A stretch of 64,000 nt of DNA from Collimonas sp. OK307 (GCF_900113705.1 NZ_FOQI01000017.1:1-64000); one strand, 5' to 3'; positions 27,872 to 37,175 are shown, numbered from the stretch's first letter. The notes: generated from the sequence alone by a model not told the origin. Numbers and translations are program-made.

Positions 27872-28162
27872 TTACGTCGAGCCCTCTACAACAAATCCTC
27901 TGTACGTTGCACCTGCATGTCTGTGCTCGGCAGCGGACTGATAGGCTTCGCTGTAGTACCAAGTCTTAGCGTCTTCAACGGTCGGGAAAGAGAACAAGAC
28001 AACGCCTTCCGGCGTTTCCCCTTCGAAGACTTCCAAACGACCGTAAGCAGCGAGCATCTCGATGGGGATACTGGGCAACGTGGCGGGAACCTTTTCGGCA
28101 TATATGTCCATTTCGCGTTGATCCAGCGTCTTTTCCCGAATAAAAATAACGTAGGCAGTCAT
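27872..28162 (-). CDS. DUF1330-family protein
   Basis: The 96-residue protein shows the DUF1330 dimeric alpha-beta barrel pattern: MTAYVIFIREKTLD, the GRLEVFEGE block and VVLFSFPTVEDAKTWYYSEAYQ near the end. Small proteins of this type have no settled function. It follows the alcohol dehydrogenase gene on the same strand with a 45-nt gap and a good AAGGA site, so the two are likely cotranscribed. Confidence 0.85.
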   Translation of the reverse strand: MTAYVIFIREKTLDQREMDIYAEKVPATLPSIPIEMLAAYGRLEVFEGETPEGVVLFSFPTVEDAKTWYYSEAYQSAAEHRHAGATYRGFVVEGST

Positions 28163-28207
28163 GGCGGATCCTTGATCAATAAGGTTTCGTTGTGGAGGAG
28201 TTGATGG

Positions 28208-29224
28208 TCAGTGAATGATCACCACCTTGCCGAATACGTCGCGTGTCATCAGTCGTTCGAATGCGAGCTTCGCATCGTCGAATACGAAACTGCTGTCGAT
28301 GACCGGGCGGATGCTGTGCTCTGAAATAAATCGTACCAAATCTTCAAGATCTTGGCGGCTACCCACCGCAATGCTCTGGTAGCGCGCCTGGCTCATGAAC
28401 ATGGGGAGGACTTCAATTGTTCCTTGAAATCCTGCCACTGCACCGACCATCGATACTTGCCCGCCCAGGGCGATGGCCTTGATCGATTGCTCAAATGTTC
28501 CTGCGCCACCGACTTCCACGATGCGGTTCGCACCGCTTCCATCTGTCAGCTTGCGTACCAGTTCAGACCACGCGGGCTGTTCCTTGTAGTTGATTGTTGC
28601 ATCCGCACCCAGCGCTTTGAGTTGCTCGGCCTTTGCGTCGCTGGACGTCGTGGCAATCACCTTGGCCCCCATCGCTTTTGCCAGTTGGACGGCAAACAGC
28701 GACACGCCGCCGGTTCCCAGGGTGACAACGGTTTCGCTTGCCTTCAAGCCTTTGAGGGCAGACCATGCGGTAAGGCCGGCGCAGGGCAACGTAGCAGCTG
28801 CTTCGAAATCGAGGCTGTCTGGAATCAAGATCAATCCGTCTGCGGCCACCGCGCGATAGTCGGCTAGCCAACCGTCAATATTGCCTGCGTACTGCGAGTA
28901 CTTCCCGGTGAAAGGGCCGTCGATCCATTCCGGGAAGAATGCGTTGGTCACCCGGTCGCCTGCTTTGAAGCGGGTGACCCCCTCTCCTACCGCTACAACT
29001 TCTCCAGCGCCGTCCGAGAGCGGAATCCGGCCTGCCGTATTGGGAATGGGGTAATTTCCGTCTAGGATGATCACGTCCCGATAGTTCACTGACGAAGCGC
29101 GCACATGCACAAGAACTTCGCCTGGTGCTGGCGTGGGAATGGGCAGCGACCGAACGGAAAGACCTGCAACGCCGATTGCGTTATCAATGCCGAAGGCGCG
29201 GGATTGTTTGGATTTAGTATTCAT
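28208..29224 (-). CDS. MDR-family NAD(P)-dependent alcohol dehydrogenase
   Basis: The 338-residue protein is a medium-chain dehydrogenase/reductase: a GroES-like N-terminal domain (VLVHVRASSVNYRDVIILDG) and a Rossmann domain with LGTGGVSLFAVQLAKAMGAKVI. The classical catalytic zinc ligands are not obvious, so it may be a zinc-independent quinone-oxidoreductase-like member. A clear AAGGAG precedes the ATG. It is divergent from a LysR gene, which probably controls it and the DUF1330 gene. Substrate unknown. Confidence 0.88.
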   Translation of the reverse strand: MNTKSKQSRAFGIDNAIGVAGLSVRSLPIPTPAPGEVLVHVRASSVNYRDVIILDGNYPIPNTAGRIPLSDGAGEVVAVGEGVTRFKAGDRVTNAFFPEWIDGPFTGKYSQYAGNIDGWLADYRAVAADGLILIPDSLDFEAAATLPCAGLTAWSALKGLKASETVVTLGTGGVSLFAVQLAKAMGAKVIATTSSDAKAEQLKALGADATINYKEQPAWSELVRKLTDGSGANRIVEVGGAGTFEQSIKAIALGGQVSMVGAVAGFQGTIEVLPMFMSQARYQSIAVGSRQDLEDLVRFISEHSIRPVIDSSFVFDDAKLAFERLMTRDVFGKVVIIH

Positions 29225-29300
29225 AAGAACTCCTTGATGTTGAAGTCTTTATCTTGCGCTAGGTGAACGCTCTTGAGAATCCGTTCTCCACTGCTTATAC

Positions 29301-29319
29301 TGTGTAGATGAACTACACA
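29301..29319. promoter_or_regulatory. Palindrome overlapping the LysR start codon
   Basis: TGTGTAG and CTACACA flank a 5-nt centre that contains the ATG of the LysR gene. A regulator bound here would block its own translation start region or act on the divergent promoter. The T-N11-A spacing fits LysR boxes. Binding is inferred. Confidence 0.5.
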
Positions 29320-30213
29320 ATTGGTCGAGGCGATCTGGACGGCGTGGTCGTATTCCTGGCAGTGGCCGAGGAGCGCGGTTTCCGCGCAGCTGCCAGGCGT
29401 CTGGGCATTACTCCGTCTGCCGTCAGTCAAGCAATCCGCGCTTTTGAAGCTCGCGTTGGCGTGACGCTCTTGGCCCGAACGACGCGCAGCGTCGGCTTGA
29501 CCGAGGCGGGAGAACGGCTGTTGCTGCAAGTTCGCCCCGCAGCGCAGCAGTTGCTACATGGAATTGAATCGGCGCGCAGTCTTGGCCATTCGGTGACAGG
29601 CTTGTTGCGCATCAGTGCTCCAAGGGCAAGTATCCAGGTTTTGACTGAGCGATTCGTTGCGGGATTCCTTGCCGCACATCCACAGCTACAACTGGAGTTC
29701 GTCGGCGACGATCGGATGGTAGACATCGTCACTGAGGGATGTGACGCTGGTGTGCGTCCTCGTTCGATCATTCATGGGGACATGGTGGCGGTGCCTCTCA
29801 CGCCTGGCGAACCGCAAGTGGTGGTGGGTTCACCTGGGTTGCTAGCACGTTACGGGCGACCAGCAACACCGGACGATCTCCGAAACATTCCCTGTATCAT
29901 CTTCAAACAGGCAGACATCGTGCTGGACGACTGGGCATTCAGTATCGATGGAGCGGCAGTTAGCGTGCACGTCCGCGGCCCCTTGATCCTCGACGAAGTC
30001 CCTGCCTGTATCCACGCTGCAGAGCAAGGCGTGGGTCTCTTCAGACTTCCCCGCTCCATAGTGGCCCGCAACATTTATGCTGGGACACTGGAAGTTGTTC
30101 TCAGCAGCTTTTCGATGACGTTTTCCGGATTGGCGCTTTACTATCCCAGTCGAAGTAAAGCTCTTCCAAAACTGCGCGCTTTTGTCGATTACGTACTGGC
30201 CAACAAAGTCTGA
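29308..30213 (+). CDS. LysR-family transcriptional regulator
   Basis: A 301-residue LysR protein of the PgrR/DsdC-like group: helix-turn-helix in residues about 5-65 (ERGFRAAARRLGITPSAVSQAIRAFEARVG), substrate-binding domain from about 92 to 298. It is divergent from the alcohol dehydrogenase/DUF1330 operon with an 83-bp spacer, so it most likely controls that unit. Its last part lies just upstream of the IS1182 element and appears intact. Confidence 0.9.
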   Translation: MNYTIGRGDLDGVVVFLAVAEERGFRAAARRLGITPSAVSQAIRAFEARVGVTLLARTTRSVGLTEAGERLLLQVRPAAQQLLHGIESARSLGHSVTGLLRISAPRASIQVLTERFVAGFLAAHPQLQLEFVGDDRMVDIVTEGCDAGVRPRSIIHGDMVAVPLTPGEPQVVVGSPGLLARYGRPATPDDLRNIPCIIFKQADIVLDDWAFSIDGAAVSVHVRGPLILDEVPACIHAAEQGVGLFRLPRSIVARNIYAGTLEVVLSSFSMTFSGLALYYPSRSKALPKLRAFVDYVLANKV

Positions 30214-30259
30214 TCCGGCAGCTGGGCGTATCATAGGTAACCTGCCGATGACGGTAAGC

Positions 30260-31991
30260 GGCCCAGACTGTGTAAAAACGGATCCAATCCGGATGCGGCT
30301 TCAAATATAACGTAATTTTCTTGTTTTCCGAGTAAACGAAATAAGCCTTGCCATGTCATAGCGATATCTCGTCATATTTCGGGTGATCAATATGGGGCGC
30401 TTCATCGAAGGCAGGGACCGGACGCAAGGCATATTGCTTCCCGAGCAGCTGGACGACTACGTCACAGAAAGCAATCCAGTGCGGGTGGTCGACGTTTTCG
30501 TTGATGAACTGGATCTGGATCAAATGGGATTTTATGGCGTCAAGCCAGCAGAAACCGGACGGCCTGCGTATCACCCCGCTGTACTTCTTAAAATCTACAT
30601 TTACGGATACCTCAATCGCATTCAATCGAGCCGGCGTCTTGAGCGGGAAGCGCAACGCAATGTGGAGCTGATGTGGCTGACGGGCCACCTGAAACCCGAC
30701 TTCAAGACGATCGCCAATTTCCGTAAAGATAACGGCAAAGCGATTTCAAGCGTGTGCAGGCAGTTCGTCGTGATATGCCAGCAGCTTGGCTTGTTCTCGG
30801 AAGCCCTTGTTGCCGTTGATGGCAGCAAATTCAAGGCGGTCAATAACCGTGATCGAAACTTCACCAGCGCCAAGCTCCAACGACGGATGGAAGAGATCGA
30901 ATCGAGCATTGCGCGTTATCTCATCGCACTTGATGCAGCGGACCGGCAGGAGCCTGAGCGGAAACAGGCCACTACGGTGCGCTTACAAGAGAAGATCGCT
31001 GCCCTCAAGGTCCAGATGCAAGCACTCAAGGAAGTGGAGATCAAACTTGAACAGGCGCCCGATAAACAAATTTCCCTGACTGATCCAGATGCCCGTTCGA
31101 TGAAGACCCGCGGAACAGGCGTCGTCGGTTACAACGTCCAAACAGCGGTCGATGCGAAACATCATCTGATTGTGGCGCATGACGTGACTAATATCGGTAT
31201 CGACCGAGATCAACTCTCTTCAATGAGCGAGCGGGCCCGTACAGCAATGGCGACGGAGTCTTTGACGGTAATTGCAGACAGAGGCTATTTCAAGGGGGAA
31301 GAAATTCTGGCATGTCATGATGCTGGCATTGATGTGATCGTCCCAAAGACCGTGACATCAAATGCCACTGCCGAAGGACGGTTTGGTAAAGCTGATTTTA
31401 TCTATGATGCCCAGACAAACGAATATCGCTGCCCTGCAGGACAGCATCTGATCTGGCGATATACAAGCAAAGAAAAAGGGCTGAACCTGCATCGGTATTG
31501 GAGTTCGCACTGCCAGCAATGTCCACTCAAGCAACAATGCACGCCCAGTCCGCAGCGTCGCGTAACGCGATGGGAGCACGAAGCAGTTCTCGACACGATG
31601 CAAGCCCGCCTGGATCAAACACCCGATGCAATGCGAATCCGTCGTCAAACCGTCGAGCATCCGTTCGGGACGATTAAGGCCTGGATGGGCTCAACCCACT
31701 TCCTGACCAAAACAATAAATCGCGTCAGCACTGAAATGAGTTTGCATGTGCTGGCTTACAACATAAAACGGCTGATCAATATTCTCGGCGTTGGCAGATT
31801 GACCCAGGTGATGAGCGCATAAGCGCTTTTAACGTTTGCAGCGACGTCATAGCGACAGCTCCGCCGCTTTTTATAATCAGTCTAAAATCCAAGGGGCCAT
31901 AACGTCGCAGCCCTAAGGGGGCCATCTAATCTTAAAATGAAGATTCCATGGCATGCTTATGCCGTGTCTTCGTTTTTACACAGTCTGGGCC
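30260..31991. mobile_element. Complete IS1182-family insertion sequence
   Basis: The element is 1732 bp. Its ends are 21-bp terminal inverted repeats that match exactly: GGCCCAGACTGTGTAAAAAC plus G at 30260-30280 and the complement at 31971-31991. It encodes one transposase and nothing else. No obvious target-site duplication is seen in the flanks (…TAAGC before, AATAG after). The left flank is 46 nt after the LysR gene. Confidence 0.9.
30392..31822 (+). CDS. IS1182-family transposase
   Basis: The 476-residue protein matches IS1182 transposases: MGRFIEGRDRTQGILLPEQLDDYV at the N terminus, a DDE catalytic core with D in VAVDGSKFKAVNNRDRNFT, D in VIADRGYF, and E in the C-terminal RRQTVEHPFGTIKAWMG block. 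A CPLKQQC cysteine cluster lies between. All are intact, so transposition may still be possible. A GTG nine nt upstream is an alternative start. Confidence 0.94.
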   Translation: MGRFIEGRDRTQGILLPEQLDDYVTESNPVRVVDVFVDELDLDQMGFYGVKPAETGRPAYHPAVLLKIYIYGYLNRIQSSRRLEREAQRNVELMWLTGHLKPDFKTIANFRKDNGKAISSVCRQFVVICQQLGLFSEALVAVDGSKFKAVNNRDRNFTSAKLQRRMEEIESSIARYLIALDAADRQEPERKQATTVRLQEKIAALKVQMQALKEVEIKLEQAPDKQISLTDPDARSMKTRGTGVVGYNVQTAVDAKHHLIVAHDVTNIGIDRDQLSSMSERARTAMATESLTVIADRGYFKGEEILACHDAGIDVIVPKTVTSNATAEGRFGKADFIYDAQTNEYRCPAGQHLIWRYTSKEKGLNLHRYWSSHCQQCPLKQQCTPSPQRRVTRWEHEAVLDTMQARLDQTPDAMRIRRQTVEHPFGTIKAWMGSTHFLTKTINRVSTEMSLHVLAYNIKRLINILGVGRLTQVMSA

Positions 31992-32196
31992 AATAGCTGC
32001 CCTTTGGACCCGTCTCCTAACTAATGTTGCTTTGCCAAGTTTTGTATGGCAGGATTGTGTGAATTGTTCGCAGCAGTTGGGTGAAATGTGCACGACGAGA
32101 GTGAGCTTGAGCACACCTAAAATAAAAATCCTATACCACGCGCCACGAAGGCCTGTTCGATGACTGAACGTATTGACGTTTGTTTAAAACCGACGC

Positions 32197-32517
32197 ATGA
32201 ACGCTGAAATGTGCCATCCACATCAGCGATTTTATTTCGCACCACTTTTGCTGAGCCTGATTTCTCCGCTAGCGATGGCCCACGATATGGGAAGCGTGTA
32301 TTTAGCGCTTTCATTTGTGTTGCTGATTCCGTTACCGGCTTTAGTCATTCTTTCCAGCTGGCGCAAGGCAATCCTTTTTGCTGTTCCAATTTGGGTACTA
32401 GCATGTTTGCTGGTTGATAGGGCTGCATATTTTTTTATGTATGCCGTGCTGCTATCACCATATTTCGTTTGGATATGCCGCACGATGTATCGACTGTTCA
32501 AACGGCCATATCATTAA
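32197..32517 (+). CDS. Small multipass membrane protein
   Basis: The 106-residue protein has three predicted membrane helices (SLISPLAMAHD to VLLIPLPALVIL, then AILFAVPIWVLACLLV and AAYFFMYAVLLSPYFVWI), starting at ATG 32197. It is AT-richer than the core genes. Nothing identifies its family. It is first in a run of small genes following the IS1182 element, 15 nt before the next open frame. Confidence 0.45.
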   Translation: MNAEMCHPHQRFYFAPLLLSLISPLAMAHDMGSVYLALSFVLLIPLPALVILSSWRKAILFAVPIWVLACLLVDRAAYFFMYAVLLSPYFVWICRTMYRLFKRPYH

Positions 32518-32532
32518 CAACGTTAGGAAATC

Positions 32533-32936
32533 GTGACCCCGGCCACCTATTTTCGTGCATGCCTGGCGCTACCAATTGTATTGCCGTTGGCTATGCTGCC
32601 TTTTGGCCTGAACATGGTGGTTGCAACACTATTGCTAAGTTTGGCGTTTGGTGGTGGACAATATGCCCTCTTCACAATCTTGATGTTCTTCGCAATCGGC
32701 AGACAAAAGTCTGTAGAGGACATCCAATGGTTGACTTCCTTTCCCCGCTCATTTCCATTCCCATTCAGGCTATTGGCTGGGTCGCTTGGGGTTACTACGA
32801 ACGAATATCTAATCTAGACCTCGAGGGAATATGGGCGCCGCTACTGCCATTCGCCGTCTATACGATAGTTATCGGATATATTTACATCATTATGATAAAT
32901 CTCTTGTTCCTAGTGTTTCGGCCCAAATTTAATTGA
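32533..32936 (+). pseudogene. Membrane protein gene with apparent frameshift
   Basis: From GTG 32533 one frame encodes hydrophobic segments (MTPATYFRACLALPIVLPLAML … YALFTILMFFAIGRQKSVED). From about 32727 a different frame continues with plausible sequence (SPLISIPIQAIGWVAWGYYERISNLDLE … INLLFLVFRPKFN), while the first frame turns to low-quality sequence and stops at 32817. A shift near the CTTTCCCC run at about 32738-32747 would join them into one protein of roughly 134 residues. Two overlapping small genes, with a second start ATG near 32727, are the alternative. Confidence 0.45.
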
Positions 32937-33023
32937 GTCTTGGTTGAACGAGGACTATCGGCCAGGAGCGGACAGCCGGCAACCTTTTACACGCAATGAT
33001 TTGAATTGCGACGGATTGAAAAA

Positions 33024-33311
33024 ATGAAAGATAGGTTTGGTCATTCAGTTGAAATCGGAGATGTCGTTCGCGTAGTTTCGGTCTGTCAGGGATTTCTAGA
33101 TTGCTTGCCTGATGACGAAAGAATCCATATCGCTGGAATGCTCAATTACGAATATCCGATTGATGATTTTCCAGAAAGCGGTAAAGCAAGCGTATCTATT
33201 TCATGGGAAGTTGAAGAAGGAATTACGGGTCATGGTGGCCTTTACTTGTTGCCAGATGAATTTGAATTGGTTCGCAAAGAGAAGACTAACGAACTGCACC
33301 TTAGAACGTGA
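33024..33311 (+). CDS. Small hypothetical protein, immunity-like context
   Basis: A 95-residue protein from ATG 33024: MKDRFGHSVEIGDVVRVV, ending GGLYLLPDEFELVRKE. Acidic and soluble, without signal peptide, it has the feel of small immunity or SH3-like proteins (short beta strands, HxVEIGDVV start). It lies between the frameshifted membrane gene and an Imm32-like gene in a low-GC cluster. Identification is not possible from sequence alone. Confidence 0.5.
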   Translation: MKDRFGHSVEIGDVVRVVSVCQGFLDCLPDDERIHIAGMLNYEYPIDDFPESGKASVSISWEVEEGITGHGGLYLLPDEFELVRKEKTNELHLRT

Positions 33312-33396
33312 CAGGCGTAAATCGGCCAAAAAGCGACGTTCGCGAATCCTACAAGATTGGTATGGCTTGATACATCAGTTAAATACACAAATTCTA

Positions 33397-33642
33397 ATGA
33401 AGATATTCGGATACAAAGATGAAGGACTTGCACCTGCGGACACGAGTTTAGCCGAGTTGGCCGAAATTACGCTTGTTGCGACGCCCGACGAGCTACGGAA
33501 AATAGCGAAGTTTATTTTGGCTTCGGCGGATGGGATGGAAGCAATTGGTCGCGACTGGGAACATGAGCATTTATCAGATAAACAAAAAGGTTTTGAACGT
33601 TCGCCACATTTCGTTATTTACAACCCGGAGGCAGGTGCATGA
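33397..33642 (+). CDS. Imm32-like immunity protein
   Basis: The 81-residue protein starts MKIFGYKDEGLAPADTSLAEL and has the shape of Imm32-like immunity proteins: an early beta strand, then TLVATPDELRKIAKFILASADGME, then a WEHEHLSDKQKGF stretch. Such proteins protect the cell from polymorphic toxins. No toxin gene is present nearby, so it may be an orphan immunity gene. I chose the ATG at 33397; longer in-frame starts overlap the previous gene. Assignment is tentative. Confidence 0.45.
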   Translation: MKIFGYKDEGLAPADTSLAELAEITLVATPDELRKIAKFILASADGMEAIGRDWEHEHLSDKQKGFERSPHFVIYNPEAGA

Positions 33643-33706
33643 GCGCTAAATTGTCGGTCGACGCTGGCGCTTCGCACGAGTCAACCTGTTTGTTTGGTGT
33701 AATGCC

Positions 33707-34156
33707 GTGATAATTTCTGATAACTTCGAGAAATTCAATTGGCACGACAACGCCATTCACGGATTCCGCATCGTCGAAGGTGCGGACGGATGCAGCGGTG
33801 AGCTAATTCTAGACATTGATTTCATCGTTGAATGGCTGCCCCCAGAAAGTCCAAAGAGTGCGTTTATGTTCCGAGTGGCTCCTGCGGACCTGACATTTTA
33901 CGATGTTACGAACTTGGTGATTTCTATTGATTACGCTTCGTCAACTGCAGCGTTTCAACCAATGGTTATTCACGAAATTCACCGAGAGATTGTCACGTAC
34001 TCCAATGGCTACTCTTCGTTTGCGTGGAAGATTGAAATCAACTGGCCTCGGAATAGCACCATATCCTTCCGTTCCAACGGATTCACGCAGGTAATGAGAA
34101 AGCCGCCCCTTACGTCTGACGTTCAGCATTTATCGCCTGCGGAGAGAAATTCATAA
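33707..34156 (+). CDS. Small hypothetical protein, immunity-like (FNWHDN)
   Basis: The 149-residue protein begins at a GTG (33707) with IISDNFEKFNWHDNAIHGFRI and has alternating short strands, ending RKPPLTSDVQHLSPAERNS. The WHD-containing N terminus recurs in small immunity-type proteins, from memory, but I cannot name a family with confidence. It is soluble with no signal peptide. It ends the small-gene run before the IS21 remnant. GC content is clearly lower than in core genes. Confidence 0.5.
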   Translation: MIISDNFEKFNWHDNAIHGFRIVEGADGCSGELILDIDFIVEWLPPESPKSAFMFRVAPADLTFYDVTNLVISIDYASSTAAFQPMVIHEIHREIVTYSNGYSSFAWKIEINWPRNSTISFRSNGFTQVMRKPPLTSDVQHLSPAERNS

Positions 34157-34671
34157 TCCAGCTCCGTCGGCCATTCTGAATCTCGGATTGCGATTTCACT
34201 CCGCTATTTTTGGCAGACGACGCCTCGTTTATCTCAATGTTTAACGGCAGGTTTCAGGAAACTGCTATGACCGCTTTGGGTCGAGGCTGTGTTAAAACGC
34301 AAAATCATTTCTCAGGTGAGCGCGTCCGTCTTCGATCCAATTTAGAAACGAACCCGCACGTAAGACATTAGCACGGAGCACGGCGACAAAAAAAGATGTT
34401 TAACGGCTGCGACAGGCCTGTTCAATTAGCCGGAACAGTATCTCGTAGAGATGCAAAAAGGCCCTCAGGCCCTCATTGCTGCAATCAACTGTCAATGCCG
34501 GAGTGAAGATGTACCAAATGGTGCGTTAAAAGTGTACCAGTCCGGGTTAATAAATAGAGCCGTTGAGGCCCTGGGGTTTTCTCTTTCCAATTCACATTTC
34601 TATGCAAGGCAGAATTGGGGTGACAGGCGTAGCGCAGCGTAGCCCGTTTCCTCAAGACGTTGTTTTTGCTG
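34157..34671. other. Gap between small-gene run and IS21 remnant
   Basis: No credible gene is seen. A stretch near 34285-34305 (GAGGCTGTGTTAAAACGC) resembles the ends of common insertion sequences and the IS1182 end at 30260. At 34510-34540 two TGTACC motifs 23 nt apart mark the end of the IS21 element that follows. Short open frames here lack supporting features. Confidence 0.4.
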
Positions 34672-35580
34672 TTACGGATTGGTCCCTCCTTTTTCAGCAG
34701 CGATGTTTGGTTTGGCATTGCGCTGTTGCCGTTTCTTGCTGGTGGCCAATCGATACGATTCGCCGTTCATCTCCAGGATGTGGACGTGATGGGTAAGGCG
34801 GTCGAGCAACGCTCCGGTCAACCGCTCTGAACCGAGGACGCTGGTCCACTCGTCAAACGGCAAGTTCGATGTCACCAGCGTGGCACCGTGTTCATAGCGC
34901 CGGCTAAAGACCTCAAACAACAATTCCGCACCGACCGCCGTGAATGGCACATAGCCCAGTTCATCGACAATCAGCAGCTTTACGTTAGTCAGTTGCTTTT
35001 GCAAGGCACGCAACCGTTTCTCGTCACGCGCTTCCATCAGCTCATGTACCAGGGCCGCAGCCGTCGTGAAGCCGACGCTGTGTCCTTTCTGACAGGCGGC
35101 TAATCCTAGCGCTAGTGCGGTATGCGTCTTGCCGACACCCGAAGGACCTAGCGCAATGACGTTCTCGCGCTTATCAATCCATTCACAGCGTGCCAGCTCC
35201 AGCACCAGAGATTTGTTCAGGGTCGGCATCGCCATGAAGTCGAAGGTCTCCAGACTCTTGGTCACCGGAAACCTGGCCAGCCGGATGCGCCGCTCCATCG
35301 TGCGGCGTTCACGGTCGATACGTTCCAGTTCGCACAACCGTAATAAATAGCGCGGGTAATCCACGCCTTCACGCGCACAGTCGGCCCCAACCTTCTCATA
35401 CTCGCGGGCGAATGTGGGCAACTTCAGGGCTTTGAAGTGGTTGATCAACAGCACCTGCGGTGCCACCGTGGTGGTCTCGATTGACGGTTCAATGTCGGCG
35501 TTCATACGCGGCCTCCGATACCGGCTTGCGTCACTAACGCAGGCTGCCTGAGCAAACTGAGGTAGCTGAACGTGAGGACA
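34500..35580 (-). mobile_element. IS21-family remnant (istB kept, istA mostly lost)
   Basis: The right end shows the TGTACC repeats typical of IS21 termini (34510-34515 and 34533-34538). istB is complete; the last two dozen codons of istA lie just upstream (minus strand) in the frame ending …RV-stop with the ATGA overlap on istB. The rest of istA and the left end are missing, so the element is dead. The left boundary near 35580 is approximate. Confidence 0.75.
34672..35505 (-). CDS. istB: IS21-family ATP-binding protein IstB
   Basis: IstB is the AAA+ helper ATPase of IS21 transposition. The 277-residue protein from MNADIEPSIE has Walker A GPSGVGKT at residues 120-127, Walker B in KLLIVDELGYVPF, and the usual IstB sensor region EVFSRRYEHGATLVTSNLPFDEW. 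The start overlaps the istA stop. The open frame continues upstream but those residues belong to another frame of istA. It cannot mobilise the element on its own. Confidence 0.93.
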   Translation of the reverse strand: MNADIEPSIETTTVAPQVLLINHFKALKLPTFAREYEKVGADCAREGVDYPRYLLRLCELERIDRERRTMERRIRLARFPVTKSLETFDFMAMPTLNKSLVLELARCEWIDKRENVIALGPSGVGKTHTALALGLAACQKGHSVGFTTAAALVHELMEARDEKRLRALQKQLTNVKLLIVDELGYVPFTAVGAELLFEVFSRRYEHGATLVTSNLPFDEWTSVLGSERLTGALLDRLTHHVHILEMNGESYRLATSKKRQQRNAKPNIAAEKGGTNP

Positions 35581-36842
35581 TTGGCACTTTGTTGCGCTAT
35601 TGCGCGATTGCGCAAAATAACGCACGGCTATTACTTGCACTCCGTCCTTATGGGAAGGAGTCCTTAATGCATCAAGCTGCGACAGTAACCTTGAGCGGCA
35701 ATCATGTTCAGACGGTTGAAATTCGGCCTCTAACCAAGAGCGACGCCAAAACGTTAGCCACTGAAGTGCTGGCGCAGTGTGGCGGTCCAGCTTCAGCTGC
35801 GGAGGCCATAGCCCTAAAGTCTCCTGACAAACTTCACCTAGTTGCTGAGGCCTATGCTAGATACGAGCCAAGTGGCGAATACAGCAAAGACGAGATATTG
35901 ATTCTTCAAATGATATTTGAGGCTGGTGACCCAATGGTTCTTCGGTTCGCGACTAGTTTGGCGCTGCAGGTAGCTAAGCGAAATCCTACCTTGGCTGTGG
36001 AACTCATCTGCAAAGTTGATTTCACGACCGCAGGAGATGTAGCTGATGACTTCTTCATGTGGCTCACCCACCAGAACTCCATACCGGCGGAAGCTATTCG
36101 CGAAGACCAGTGGCGCCACGTGGTATCTGCTCTAGTTAACGTACCAACATTGGATGGCTATTGGATACGCGGGTTCCTTAAGAAGGCGATTCGCATCATT
36201 CCTGATGACGTCATCAGCCTCCTCAAAGCCAGGTTAGCCATTGCGGCGGAGAGCAAAAACTGGGCCTATACACCTCTGCGTAAAGAGCATAATGGAGAAG
36301 GACTTGCACTCATGAACCATGAAAATGGGGAGCGGGTACTTCGAGATTTTCTTGATTGGGCCGTCCAAGAGCCTTCATGTGACGCCATGCTGTATACAAT
36401 AGGCGATGTGGTGGCTGGTCTTTGCGGGAGCTATGACGCAAGGCTACTTGACCTGCTCCTCTCGTGGATGTCGCAAGGCATAGAAGCGCACGCATTGGTG
36501 GTTTCTGCCGTACTTCGGAACGCCCAAGGAGACTTGATCTATGAGTTCCAGCAGTTCGTCCGAGACATTCTCTATGCCGCAGAAGTAATCGGCACTGAAG
36601 CTGTCGAACATGTCATAGCCGCAATATCTAGCGCCACCTGGTCAGGACCAAGGGGGACAGCTCCTGGCGAGCCATTCCCTGAAGATCTTCGCCTAGAGAA
36701 GCACGCTACGGAGATGTTGGGCACCTTGAGCCGACTGGACCCGGCGTATGAATTGTTCTCTGAGCTGCTTCGCGAAGCGAAGCGAGGAATTGCTCGCCAG
36801 CGAAGAGTGAAGGAAGCCATGGATGCTGACGAGGAGGAGTGA
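35575..36842 (+). pseudogene. 3' part of a large NTPase-like gene cut by the IS21 remnant
   Basis: The frame is open through the IS21 junction and reads TLLRYCAIAQNNARLLLALRPYG … VEIRPLTKSDAKTLATEVL, resembling the sensor and helical lid region that follows the nucleotide-binding core of STAND/NACHT-type ATPases; then about 330 residues of HEAT-like helical sequence. No Walker motifs remain. The natural reading is that the 5' half was lost with istA. An ATG with GGAAGGAG at 35667 could alternatively start a real 391-residue gene. Function, if any, is unknown. Confidence 0.45.
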
Positions 36843-37175
36843 TCTGTATTCCAATTTGGAGTGATTTTTCCCTGTGCCGATTCCCAAGCTAAAACGTAAC
36901 CAAGTGCATCAGTTCAGATGACGATAAAAGCGCTACGCATTGATCTGACGCCGGTGGTTCTATTTTGGGATACTCGCTTTCCAAAAAAGGCAATTACTTC
37001 ATCCATTTCTCACAGGCTTAACGAGGCCTTGCGGTCCTGAAAATCGCGTTGAGTTTATCTTCAAGACTGATGCATTTTTTTGAAAGTATTACTTGTTTGT
37101 CGGAATAAATAATATGGATAGACCCAACATACGCCCGCAGTAGCGGGCATTCTTTTGGCTGGAGACCTTTTCTAA
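36843..37175. other. Intergenic region with a terminator-like hairpin
   Basis: No gene is visible in 333 bases. A hairpin at 37133-37148 (GCCCGC, AGTA loop, GCGGGC) followed by ATTCTTTT could terminate plus-strand transcription. The rest is unremarkable. Confidence 0.5.

Noticed and set aside
32517-32536. Integron attC-like site (TTAACAACGTTAGGA)
   Set aside because: The core does not fit the RYYYAAC/GTTRRRY pair and no matching site is found at other gaps.
34451-34642. Short plus-strand open frame in the IS21 end
   Set aside because: It overlaps the IS21 terminal repeats and lacks protein-like features.
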